Positions 34,970 to 41,997 of a stretch of DNA of 64,000 nucleotides are shown here, piece after piece (position 1 is the stretch's first letter; each line of letters starts with the position of its first letter). A program made the position numbers and the translations under genes. The stretch is from assembly GCF_000720185.1 (NCBI RefSeq), contig NZ_JOIY01000004.1, positions 186,001 through 250,000 on the forward strand, read 5' to 3'. The notes under the pieces were generated by a model. The model made no database searches and was not told the DNA's origin. It saw only the letters and a program-made list of their open reading frames with translations. The stretch comes from Streptomyces sp. NRRL S-340. Lineage in GTDB: Bacteria; Actinomycetota; Actinomycetes; Streptomycetales; Streptomycetaceae.

Positions 34970-36329
34970 TCTTCCCCGGAAGGCGGTCACCCGGACCGCC
35001 AAGCTCGCCGCGCTCCCGCTCGGCTTCGCCGGGAGAGCGACCTGGGGCCTCGGCAAACGGATCGTCGGCGAGTCCGCGGAGATCGTCGGCCGGGAGCTGC
35101 AGCAGCGCACGGCCGATCAGCTCTTCAAGGTGCTCGGCGAGCTGAAGGGCGGCGCGATGAAGTTCGGGCAGGCCCTGTCCGTCTTCGAGTCGGCGCTGCC
35201 CGAGGAGGTCGCCGGCCCCTACCGGGCGGCCCTGACCAAGCTCCAGGAAGCAGCGCCGCCCATGCCGACGCGCACCGTGCACGCCGTGCTGGAGGAGCGG
35301 CTCGGGACGGACTGGCGTGCGCTGTTCGAGGAGTTCGAGGACAAACCGGCCGCGGCGGCCTCCATCGGCCAGGTGCACCGGGCGGTGTGGCACGACGGCC
35401 GTGAGGTGGCGGTCAAGGTCCAGTACCCCGGTGCCGGTGAGGCCCTGCTGTCCGACCTGGTGCAGTTGAGCAGGTTCGCCCGCCTGCTGGGGCCGCTGAT
35501 CCCCGGCATGGACATCAAGCCCCTCATCGCGGAGCTGAAGGACCGGGTCTCCGAGGAACTGGACTACGGCCTGGAGGCGGAGGCGCAGCAGGCGCACGCG
35601 GAGGAGTTCGCGGACGACCCGGACGTCCTGGTCCCGGCGGTGGTCCACCAGTGCGAGCAGGTCCTGGTCACCGAGTGGATCGACGGCGTCCCGCTGGCGG
35701 AGGTGATCGCGGACGGCACCCAGGAGCAGCGCGACCGCGCCGGGCAGCTCCTCGCCCGGTTCCTGTTCTCGGGCCCCGCCCGCACCGGCCTGCTCCACGC
35801 CGACCCGCACCCGGGCAACTTCCGCCTGCTCCCCGGCGGCCCCGGAGGTGAGGACGACTGGCGTCTGGGTGTCCTGGACTTCGGCACCGTCGACCGGCTG
35901 CCCGGCGGCCTTCCGGAACCGATCGGCGCGTCACTGCGGATGACGCTGGACGGCGAGGCCGACGCGGTCTACGAGATGCTGTGTGCGGAGGGCTTCGTCA
36001 AGGAGTCGATCGAGCTGGACCCGGACGCCGTGCTCGACTACCTGCTGCCGATCATCGAACCGGCCCAGGCGGAGGAGTTCACGTTCACCCGGGGCTGGAT
36101 GCGCAGCCAGGCGGCCCGCATCGCCGATCCCCGCTCGCCCGCCTACCAGCTGGGCAAGCGGCTCAATCTGCCCCCGGCGTACCTGCTGATCCACCGTGTG
36201 ACGCTGAGCACCATCGGCGTGCTGTGCCAGCTGGGCGCCACGGTACGGCTGAGGGACGAGCTGGAGGAGTGGCTGCCGGGCTTCGTCACCGGGGCGGAGG
36301 AGGAGGAAGAGGCCGTCGTCGAGGCGTGA
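34962..36329 (+). CDS. ABC1/UbiB-family atypical kinase
   Basis: 455 residues. ABC1 hallmarks are present: the KxGQ motif in GGAMKFGQALS, the Ala-rich loop AAASIGQVH, VAVKVQYPG (ATP-binding Lys), ELDYGLEAEAQ, HADPHPGNF and LDFG. The family is linked to lipid/quinone metabolism and may be an ATPase rather than a protein kinase. GGAGG lies four bases before ATG 34962, inside the end of the ThiF-like gene. Its M. tuberculosis counterpart, Rv3197, also lies next to whiB7 and is reported to contribute to macrolide resistance, as far as I recall. Confidence 0.93.
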   Translation: MSDLPRKAVTRTAKLAALPLGFAGRATWGLGKRIVGESAEIVGRELQQRTADQLFKVLGELKGGAMKFGQALSVFESALPEEVAGPYRAALTKLQEAAPPMPTRTVHAVLEERLGTDWRALFEEFEDKPAAAASIGQVHRAVWHDGREVAVKVQYPGAGEALLSDLVQLSRFARLLGPLIPGMDIKPLIAELKDRVSEELDYGLEAEAQQAHAEEFADDPDVLVPAVVHQCEQVLVTEWIDGVPLAEVIADGTQEQRDRAGQLLARFLFSGPARTGLLHADPHPGNFRLLPGGPGGEDDWRLGVLDFGTVDRLPGGLPEPIGASLRMTLDGEADAVYEMLCAEGFVKESIELDPDAVLDYLLPIIEPAQAEEFTFTRGWMRSQAARIADPRSPAYQLGKRLNLPPAYLLIHRVTLSTIGVLCQLGATVRLRDELEEWLPGFVTGAEEEEEAVVEA

Positions 36330-36342
36330 GCCGCACGGGGGA

Positions 36343-36570
36343 TCACCACCAGGCGGAGTCGAGCCGTCCCTCGATCGACCGAAGGTGTTCACGGGAGCAG
36401 GCGTCGCAGAAGTAGCGGCGGACTCCGTGCTCGACGGAACAGGTCCAGGTGGGGGGCGGTTCCGGCGCCGAGGTGCCGCAGCGGGCGCAGCTCACGGGCG
36501 GCCGCCGCGTGTCGCCGCCGGCGCCGTGGGTGCCGGGCTTGCCGTCGGGGTCTGCGCAGGGACGCGTCAC
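36343..36570 (-). CDS. Small zinc-ribbon-like protein
   Basis: 75 residues with two CxxC pairs (CARCG and CDAC) plus TWTCSVEHG, likely one structural zinc site. The C-terminal half (VRRYFCDACSREHLRSIEGRLD) looks conserved. GTG start with GAGG some 12 bases upstream. It is convergent with the ABC1 gene, whose stop is 13 bases away. Function unknown. Confidence 0.75.
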   Translation of the reverse strand: MTRPCADPDGKPGTHGAGGDTRRPPVSCARCGTSAPEPPPTWTCSVEHGVRRYFCDACSREHLRSIEGRLDSAWW

Positions 36571-36614
36571 GCGGTGACGATACCTCCGCGCCGGGGGCGG
36601 CGGGCGTGACGCAC

Positions 36615-36650
36615 CGCGGGGCCGGTCCGTGCGAACGGACCGGCCCCGCG
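36615..36650 (-). terminator. Terminator of the wblC operon
   Basis: Perfect 16-bp stem CGCGGGGCCGGTCCGT / ACGGACCGGCCCCGCG with a GCGA tetraloop, about 50 bases past the stop of the small basic gene. Confidence 0.82.
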
Positions 36651-36701
36651 AACGCAGAGGCGCCTTCCCGGCCGGGAGGCCACCGCTGAGCGGTGTGGCG
36701 G

Positions 36702-37028
36702 TTACTGCATGACCGCCATGGCGAGCGCGCGGCGGGCGCGCCGCGAGGCGCGCTCGGCGCGGCGCTGCATCCGGCGGGCGGTCACCAGGCGCACGGCCTG
36801 GCGTTCGCGCTCCACCTCGTGCAGCCGCTCCTGCATATGCGCACGAGCCATGGCTTCTGGGATGAGTTGCATCTCTCGGGTCCTGTTCTGTCGCGAGTCG
36901 TTCGCGCCGGTGGTGGTGACGTCTTCGGTGGCGGAGCCTGCGGGCTCGCTGGGGGCGGACGGCTTCATCGGGGCCTGCTTCTGGGGGTCATGCGTGAGGG
37001 GGCGATCGATGGTTCCTGCGATGTTCAT
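36702..37028 (-). CDS. Small basic coiled-coil-like protein coupled to wblC
   Basis: 108 residues. The N-terminus is Pro/Ser/Thr-rich and the C-terminal half is an Arg/Ala-rich helix (EMQLIPEAMARAHMQERLHE... then RRMQRRAERASRRARRAL). There is no known domain; the basic helix could bind nucleic acid or fold as a coiled coil. The ATG overlaps the wblC stop by four bases (ATGA), so it is made with WblC and rises with antibiotic stress. It shares the operon terminator at 36615-36650. Confidence 0.72.
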   Translation of the reverse strand: MNIAGTIDRPLTHDPQKQAPMKPSAPSEPAGSATEDVTTTGANDSRQNRTREMQLIPEAMARAHMQERLHEVERERQAVRLVTARRMQRRAERASRRARRALAMAVMQ

Positions 37029-37393
37029 GCCGCAACCGGGTTCTTGCGCGGGCGGCCACGCGGCCGCTTCCGGGCGACGACAACGCCCTGGACGAACAGT
37101 TCGCCGCCCCAGACGCCCCAGGGCTCGCGCCGCTCCTTGGCTCCGGCGAGGCAGGCCTCGATCAGCGGGCAGGTGCGGCACAGGGACTTGGCGTACTCCA
37201 CGTCCGCCGGCGACTCGGCGAAGAAGACCTCCGGGTCGTAGGAACGGCAGGGGACGGGCACGCCGAGGTTCTCGATGGCGTCGTCGAGCGCGGTGAGCGC
37301 GGTGAGCGGGATCAAGGCGGGGTCCTCCGTGAGACCGGGCTTGGGGATCGTGTCGGAAGGCGGTACGGACGGGGCGTGCGCTTCGAGTTGCAC
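37025..37393 (-). CDS. wblC: WhiB7-type transcription factor WblC
   Basis: 122-residue Fe-S WhiB-like activator of intrinsic antibiotic-resistance genes. The cluster cysteines are VPC then CRTCPLIEAC (C..CxxCx5C). They are followed by the WhiB turn EPWGVWGGE and the C-terminal AT-hook RPRGRPRKN that marks the WhiB7/WblC subfamily. GTG 37393 follows GAGGAAG by seven bases. A terminator (37501-37545) and a 106-codon ORF lie upstream in a leader of about 600 bases, and the promoter has the AT-rich element WhiB7 proteins use, implying autoactivation plus attenuation. Confidence 0.95.
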   Translation of the reverse strand: MQLEAHAPSVPPSDTIPKPGLTEDPALIPLTALTALDDAIENLGVPVPCRSYDPEVFFAESPADVEYAKSLCRTCPLIEACLAGAKERREPWGVWGGELFVQGVVVARKRPRGRPRKNPVAA

Positions 37394-37500
37394 GGGTGGT
37401 CTTCCTCGTCTGGTCGGTCCGGCCGGGTCGGCCGGGTGTCGGCTGGGTACCGGGTTCTTTTCTTGTCCCGAGGCCCCTTCGGTCCGTCGTCCCCGTTCGG
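37394..37500 (-). other. Distal part of the wblC leader
   Basis: The 107 bases between the attenuator and the wblC start. It holds the wblC ribosome site (GAGGAAG) and no other gene. Confidence 0.6.
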
Positions 37501-37545
37501 GGAAAACAGAAGGGCCGCGGATCCCGGGTGGGGTTCCGCGGCCCT
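37501..37545 (-). terminator. Intrinsic terminator/attenuator in the wblC leader
   Basis: Perfect 11-bp stem AGGGCCGCGGA / TCCGCGGCCCT with a 13-base loop, followed on the transcript by TCTGTTTT. This is the best canonical Rho-independent terminator in the window, and it lies upstream of, not downstream from, the wblC coding region. WhiB7-type genes are known to be controlled by leader attenuation. Confidence 0.85.
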
Positions 37546-37555
37546 GAAGGCGCCG

Positions 37556-37574
37556 GCCTGATCGACGATCAGGC
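37556..37574 (-). promoter_or_regulatory. Small hairpin just before the wblC attenuator
   Basis: GCCTGATC / GATCAGGC stem with a 3-base loop. It covers the stop codon of the leader ORF, so a terminating ribosome would melt it. Confidence 0.55.
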
Positions 37575-37889
37575 TGGATCACTCCAGGGTTCTGGCCCAC
37601 GGAAGGCCCACATCAGGTGGTGCTGCGTCGTCTGCTTCCGGATACCGGCACCGGCCGCCGCAAAGGCATAGGCATGCGCCTGTGCCACTACTGCTTCCAG
37701 TGCCTCGGTCGGTCGCTCATTGCGCTCGCGGACAGGAAGACCCGCGATGGACAGGGAGGACGCGGAGCGCACGGCGCGAACACCGGACACACCGGTGCCC
37801 TGGTCCGAGACGCCGAGCATGCACAGGGAAGCGACCGAGCGATCGGTCATTTTGGCGGTGCTGAAGACGCTGCTCTTGATGCTGATCAC
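37569..37889 (-). CDS. 106-codon upstream ORF in the wblC leader
   Basis: GTG start eight bases after a perfect AGGAGG; product VISIKSSVFSTAK... to ...WAFRGPEPWSDPA. It is Ser/Ala/Arg-rich and resembles no domain I know. Its stop is 23 bases before the attenuator stem and lies inside a small hairpin. Translation of upstream ORFs governs attenuation of whiB7-type genes, so this is either the regulatory ORF or overlaps shorter ones. A competing frame starting at 37959 (MLYLHIRTDWLT) lacks a good ribosome site. Confidence 0.55.
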   Translation of the reverse strand: MISIKSSVFSTAKMTDRSVASLCMLGVSDQGTGVSGVRAVRSASSLSIAGLPVRERNERPTEALEAVVAQAHAYAFAAAGAGIRKQTTQHHLMWAFRGPEPWSDPA

Positions 37890-38001
37890 TGGGCTCGCCT
37901 CCTCTCGGCGTCTGGGGGACTGGGGTGAGCCAGTCCGTACGGATATGCAAGTACAACACGGAGTCAGGGCCTCAAGGAAGACCGCTGTTCCCGTGACCAA
38001 G

Positions 38002-38040
38002 AACCTATGGGGATTCCCCGGGCATGCGCAAACTATTTTT
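38002..38040 (-). promoter_or_regulatory. Probable WblC-activated wblC promoter
   Basis: Minus strand: an AT-rich run AAAAATAGT directly upstream of TTGCGC (-35, 38031-38026), an 18-base spacer, then TAGGTT (-10, 38007-38002). WhiB7-dependent promoters are known for a short AT-rich stretch abutting the -35, bound by the AT-hook. It is the most AT-rich spot in this neighbourhood. Confidence 0.72.
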
Positions 38041-38054
38041 CCGACGAGTTCGCA

Positions 38055-40271
38055 TCAGTCGTCGGTCACTTCGCCCGTACGCTCCTGACCTGTGCAGATG
38101 GCGAGAACATCGGCTCCGTGACGGCGCAGCTTACGTGTCCCCACACCGGGGATGCGCGCCAGCTCGCGGGCGTCGTCGGGCGCGGCCTCGGCGATCGCCA
38201 TCAGGGTTCTGTCGGTGAAGACGCAGAAGGCGGGCTGCCCGCTGAGCCGCGCCTGCTCCTCCCGCCACTCGCGCAGCCGCTCGTACAGGCCCTCGTCCAT
38301 GTCGGAGGGGCAGTCGTCGCAGCGCATCAGCTTCATCTCGCCGGCGTCGGTGAGGGTGCGGCCGCAGACCCGGCACCGGGCCGGAACCCGCTGCATCCGC
38401 CGGGGAGCGGCCTGCGGCCCCCGGGCCGCCGCTCCCGCGGCCGCCGCGGTCCCGCGTTCGATCCCTCCGGCCGCGCCCCGGCCGCCCTGGCCGGACGCGG
38501 CGGCCGAGCCGGGGCGCAGTCCGTCGAGGAAGCGGCTGGGGCGGCGGCTGGGCCGGCCGCCCGGCGTGCGGGTCAGGGACCAGGACAGGTGCAGCCGCTC
38601 GCGGGCGCGGGTGACGCCGACGTAGAGCAGGCGGCGCTCCTCCTCGATCTGTTCGTCCGTCCTGGCGTAGGTGATCGGGATCATGCCCTCGCCGACGCCG
38701 ACGAGGAAGACGACGTCCCACTCCAGGCCCTTGGCCGAGTGCAGGGAGGCCAGGGTGACTCCCTGGACGGTGGGGGCGTGCTGGGCGTTCGCCCGTTCGT
38801 CGAGTTCGGCCACGAGGTCGGCGAGGGTGGCGCCCGTCCGGGCGGTGGCGAAGTCCCGCGCGAGGTTCACCAGCGCGGCCAGCGACTCCCACCGCTCCCT
38901 GACGGCACCCGAGCCGGCCGGGGGCTGGGCACTCCAGCCCTCGCCCGACAGCACGGCACGCACCTGGGAGGGCAGGTCGACGGCCTCGTCGAGGAGGGAG
39001 TCGTTGCCTCCGAAGCGGGCGGCGGCCCGCAGGGCGACGCTCGCCCTGCGGACCTCGGGCCGGTCGAAGAAGCGCTCGGCGCCGCGCAGCTGGTAGGGCA
39101 CCCCGGCGTCCGCCAGGGCCTGCTCGTAGATCTCGGACTGGGCGTTCGTCCGGAACAGGACCGCGATCTCGCTCGCCGGGACCCCGGAGGCGATGAGGTC
39201 GTGGATGCGGCGGGCCGCGCCCTCGGCCTCGGCGGGCTCGTCCGCGTACTCGGTGTAGTCCGGCTCCGGGCCCGCGGGGCGCTGCGAGACCAGTTCCAGC
39301 CGGTGGTCGGCGGCGCGGCCGCGTGCCTGGGCGAGCAGCCCGTTGGCGAGACGGACGACCTGGGGAGTGGAGCGGTAGTCGCGGACCAGTTTGACGACGG
39401 TGGCTTGCGGGTGCCGGACGCGGAAGTCGAGGAGGTGGTCGGGGGTTGCTCCTGTGAACGAATAAATGGTCTGGCTGGCGTCGCCGACGACGCAGACGCT
39501 GTCCCGCTCCCCCAGCCACAGTTCCAGCAGGCGCTGCTGCAGGGGGCTGACGTCCTGGTACTCGTCCACCACGAAGTGCTGGTACTGGGCGCGGACCTGT
39601 TCGGCGACGTCGCGACGGTCCTGGAGGATGGCGACGGTCAGCAGCAGGACGTCCTCGAAGTCGATGACCGAGCGGTCCCGCTTGAGGTCCTCGTAGAGCG
39701 AATACAGCTGGGCGACCTCGGCCGGGTCACGGGGGGTTTCGCGACCGGCCTTCGCTGCTGCGAGGGCGTAGTCGGCCGGGACGGTCTGGGTGACCTTGGC
39801 CCACTCGATCTCCGCGGTGACGTCCCGCAGCTCGCCGCGGTCCAGCCGGATGCGGCAGGCCGCGGCCGCGTCCGCCACGAGCTGGATCTTGCGTTCCACG
39901 AGCCGGGGCATGCTGCCACCGACCGCTTTCGGCCAGAAGTACTGGAGCTGACGCAGGGCGGCGGAGTGGAAGGTGCGGGCCTGGACGCCCTGGGCACCGA
40001 GCTGGCGCAGCCGGCCGCGCATCTCGCCCGCGGCGCGGTTGGTGAACGTGACGGCGAGCACGCTGGAGGGCTGGAGGATCCCGGCGCGCACGCCGTAGGC
40101 GATCCGGTGGGTGATCGCACGGGTCTTTCCCGTCCCCGCTCCCGCCAGCACGCACACCGGGCCGTGCAGCGCGGTGGCGACCTCGCGCTGCTCGGGGTCG
40201 AGCCCTTCGAGCACCGCGTCGGCAGAGTCCGGTACCTGCGGGAAGAGGGTGGAGTGCGTTGCTGCTGTCAC
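38055..40271 (-). CDS. uvrD2: UvrD2-type DNA helicase with HRDC domain
   Basis: 738-residue SF1A helicase. Walker A is LAGAGTGKTRAITHR, motif II VDEYQDVSPLQQ, motif III GDASQTIYSFTGA, and motif VI VGVTRARERLHLS. After the motor come a Pro/Gly/Ala-rich linker, a tetracysteine zinc motif (CRVCG ... CDDC) and an HRDC domain (to the C-terminus), the domain plan known for mycobacterial UvrD2. It unwinds DNA 3' to 5' in repair. The start is assigned to GTG 40271 (MTAATHSTLFPQ), without a clear ribosome site. It is divergent from mycoredoxin, as in mycobacteria. Confidence 0.94.
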   Translation of the reverse strand: MTAATHSTLFPQVPDSADAVLEGLDPEQREVATALHGPVCVLAGAGTGKTRAITHRIAYGVRAGILQPSSVLAVTFTNRAAGEMRGRLRQLGAQGVQARTFHSAALRQLQYFWPKAVGGSMPRLVERKIQLVADAAAACRIRLDRGELRDVTAEIEWAKVTQTVPADYALAAAKAGRETPRDPAEVAQLYSLYEDLKRDRSVIDFEDVLLLTVAILQDRRDVAEQVRAQYQHFVVDEYQDVSPLQQRLLELWLGERDSVCVVGDASQTIYSFTGATPDHLLDFRVRHPQATVVKLVRDYRSTPQVVRLANGLLAQARGRAADHRLELVSQRPAGPEPDYTEYADEPAEAEGAARRIHDLIASGVPASEIAVLFRTNAQSEIYEQALADAGVPYQLRGAERFFDRPEVRRASVALRAAARFGGNDSLLDEAVDLPSQVRAVLSGEGWSAQPPAGSGAVRERWESLAALVNLARDFATARTGATLADLVAELDERANAQHAPTVQGVTLASLHSAKGLEWDVVFLVGVGEGMIPITYARTDEQIEEERRLLYVGVTRARERLHLSWSLTRTPGGRPSRRPSRFLDGLRPGSAAASGQGGRGAAGGIERGTAAAAGAAARGPQAAPRRMQRVPARCRVCGRTLTDAGEMKLMRCDDCPSDMDEGLYERLREWREEQARLSGQPAFCVFTDRTLMAIAEAAPDDARELARIPGVGTRKLRRHGADVLAICTGQERTGEVTDD

Positions 40272-40310
40272 ACAGCCATGCTGCCAGGTCGCGGGAGACG
40301 GGTGAGCTGG

Positions 40311-40319
40311 TTGTCCACA
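40311..40319 (+). promoter_or_regulatory. DnaA-box match between uvrD2 and mycoredoxin
   Basis: TTGTCCACA, the preferred Streptomyces DnaA box, isolated in the divergent promoter region 40 bases from the uvrD2 start. Confidence 0.35.
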
Positions 40320-40389
40320 GGCGACCCCTCGCGGTCGTACTAATGCGACGGGACTCACCCGCCTCCCCCGGGCGCCCATACCCCCGGTG

Positions 40390-40416
40390 GGAATGCCGGG
40401 GGCGGTGACGTACGTT
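40390..40416 (+). promoter_or_regulatory. Candidate SigR promoter of the mycoredoxin gene
   Basis: GGGAAT (GGAAT at 40390-40394), a 19-base gap, then GTT at 40414-40416, about 50 bases before the start codon. The spacing is one base longer than at sigR, but both boxes are exact and the gene encodes a thiol reductase. Confidence 0.65.
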
Positions 40417-40466
40417 CATCGACTGCGACCACTACGTCCCCGACCCGCTGAAGGAGCGCGAGAGAC

Positions 40467-40709
40467 ATGCCGGGCACTGTGACGATGTACAGCACCACGT
40501 GGTGCGGCTACTGCCGCCGGCTCAAGAGCCAGATGGACCGCGAAGGCATCGCGTACAACGAGATCAACATCGAGCAGGACCCGGAGTCGGCGGCCTTCGT
40601 CGAGAAGGCGAACGGCGGCAACCAGACGGTGCCGACCGTGCTGTTCGAGGACGGGTCGACGCTGACGAACCCGTCGCTGGCGCAGGTCAAGCAGAAGATC
40701 GGCGTCTGA
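40467..40709 (+). CDS. mrx1: Mycoredoxin
   Basis: 80-residue glutaredoxin-fold protein that reduces mycothiol mixed disulfides. The active site is CGYC (MYSTTWCGYCRRLK), with the cis-Pro segment QTVPTVLF and the GSTLTNPS C-terminal region. GGAG lies ten bases before the ATG. It is flanked by uvrD2 and nudC as in M. tuberculosis, and its promoter region carries SigR-type boxes, consistent with a role in disulfide stress. Confidence 0.93.
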   Translation: MPGTVTMYSTTWCGYCRRLKSQMDREGIAYNEINIEQDPESAAFVEKANGGNQTVPTVLFEDGSTLTNPSLAQVKQKIGV

Positions 40710-40753
40710 GTCCGGCCCCTGCCCCCGTGCGGGAACCGTGCTCGGCACGCGCG

Positions 40754-40797
40754 GAAGGCGGCCCCCGTGATCACCGGATCACTCGGGGGCCGCCTTC
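40754..40797. terminator. Terminator between mycoredoxin and nudC
   Basis: 14-bp stem GAAGGCGGCCCCCG / CGGGGGCCGCCTTC with an inner TGATC/GATCA stem, between convergent genes. Confidence 0.82.
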
Positions 40798-40900
40798 TTG
40801 CGCCTGCGGGGCCGCGGCCGTGGGGCTCGGCGTTCTCTCCTGCCGGAGTGCCGCGCTCAGCGCGGGCCCGGCGCAGCCGGGACCTGGGCCTGGGTCCGGC

Positions 40901-41845
40901 TCAGACGAAGGTCCTCGTCGGCAGCGGCTTGCCGTACCAGAGTTCGATGAGCCGGGCCGCGATGGAGATGCCGTAGGGCGGCAGGACGTCGCCGGACTCG
41001 AACGCCGCGTGCAGCTCCTCGCGGGAGAACCAGCGGGCCTCGTGGATCTCGTCGCCGTCGACGTCGATGTCGGTGGAGGTGGCGTGCGCCATGAAGCCGA
41101 GCATGAGGCTGGAGGGGAACGGCCAGGGCTGGCTGGCGACGTACTCCACCTCGCCGACGGCGATGCCGACCTCCTCGTGGACCTCGCGGCGCACCGACTG
41201 CTCGATGGACTCCCCCGGCTCGACGAAACCGGCGAGCGTGGAGAAGCGGCCCTCCGGCCAGTGCACCTGGCGGCCCAGGAGGATGCGGTCCTCGTCGTCG
41301 GTGACCGCCATGATCACCGCGGGGTCGGTGCGCGGGTAGTGCTCGGCGCCGCAGGCCGGGCAGCGGCGGATGTGGCCGGCCGCGGCGATCACGGTGCGCT
41401 CTCCGCAGCGGGAGCAGAAGCGGTGCAGCCGCTGCCAGTTCTCCAGGGCCACCGCGTGCACCATCAGACCTGCGTCGCGGGGCGAGAGCAGGAGGCCGGC
41501 CTCGCGCAGTCCCGCCGGGCGCGCGGACTGGTCCATCCGGCCGGGCAGCGTGTCCTTCTGCAGCGCGAAGTAGCTGACGCCCTCGTCGTCGGTGCCGAGG
41601 AAGTAGCGGTGTGCCTCGGTGAGGGGGGCTTCGAAGGACGGGGTCATGACGAGTTCGGTGCGGCCGTCGGGTGTCTCGTCGATGAGTGCCTGGCCGCCGG
41701 AGACCACGAAGCAGCGGGTGGTGGGGTGGCTCCATGCCGCGGCGAGCCAGGCCTCGTCGAGCCGGTGGTGGGCGGCCCGGTCGATGCCGCTGGGCGCGGT
41801 GAGCGAGACGGGGCGGTCTGCGGTGTGGTCGGTCCAGGTGGTCAC
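40901..41845 (-). CDS. nudC: NAD(+) diphosphatase NudC
   Basis: Cleaves NADH and NAD and can remove NAD caps from RNA. 314 residues: an N-terminal domain, a zinc ribbon (CSRCG ... CPACG), the Nudix box (GFVEPGESIEQSVRREVHEE) and the NADH-specific SQPWPFPSSLM motif. The frame opens at TTG 41857, but GTG 41845 with GGAAG five bases upstream is the better start. It is convergent with mycoredoxin. Confidence 0.95.
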   Translation of the reverse strand: MTTWTDHTADRPVSLTAPSGIDRAAHHRLDEAWLAAAWSHPTTRCFVVSGGQALIDETPDGRTELVMTPSFEAPLTEAHRYFLGTDDEGVSYFALQKDTLPGRMDQSARPAGLREAGLLLSPRDAGLMVHAVALENWQRLHRFCSRCGERTVIAAAGHIRRCPACGAEHYPRTDPAVIMAVTDDEDRILLGRQVHWPEGRFSTLAGFVEPGESIEQSVRREVHEEVGIAVGEVEYVASQPWPFPSSLMLGFMAHATSTDIDVDGDEIHEARWFSREELHAAFESGDVLPPYGISIAARLIELWYGKPLPTRTFV

Positions 41846-41940
41846 GGGTGCTTCCAACTCCCCCGGTGCAACGGTTGATTCGGCGGCGGTTCAGCGGGAC
41901 GTAGGGCAGGAGGGGGCCGGGTGCGGCGGGACGTCAGGGG

Positions 41941-41970
41941 CGCGGGGCGGCCCCTCCAGTGTGCCCCGCG
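41941..41970 (-). terminator. Hairpin after the M20 peptidase gene
   Basis: CGCGGGGC / GCCCCGCG stem with a 14-base loop, 28 bases past the stop. Confidence 0.6.
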
Positions 41971-41997
41971 TGCGGCGGCGTCCCGGGCGGCGGTGGG

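Noticed and set aside
37717..37959. 80-codon frame (MLYLHIRTDWLT...) in the wblC leader as the main ORF
   Set aside because: It has only a poorly spaced GAGG upstream, while the overlapping 106-codon frame has a perfect AGGAGG. It is kept as an alternative, not annotated.
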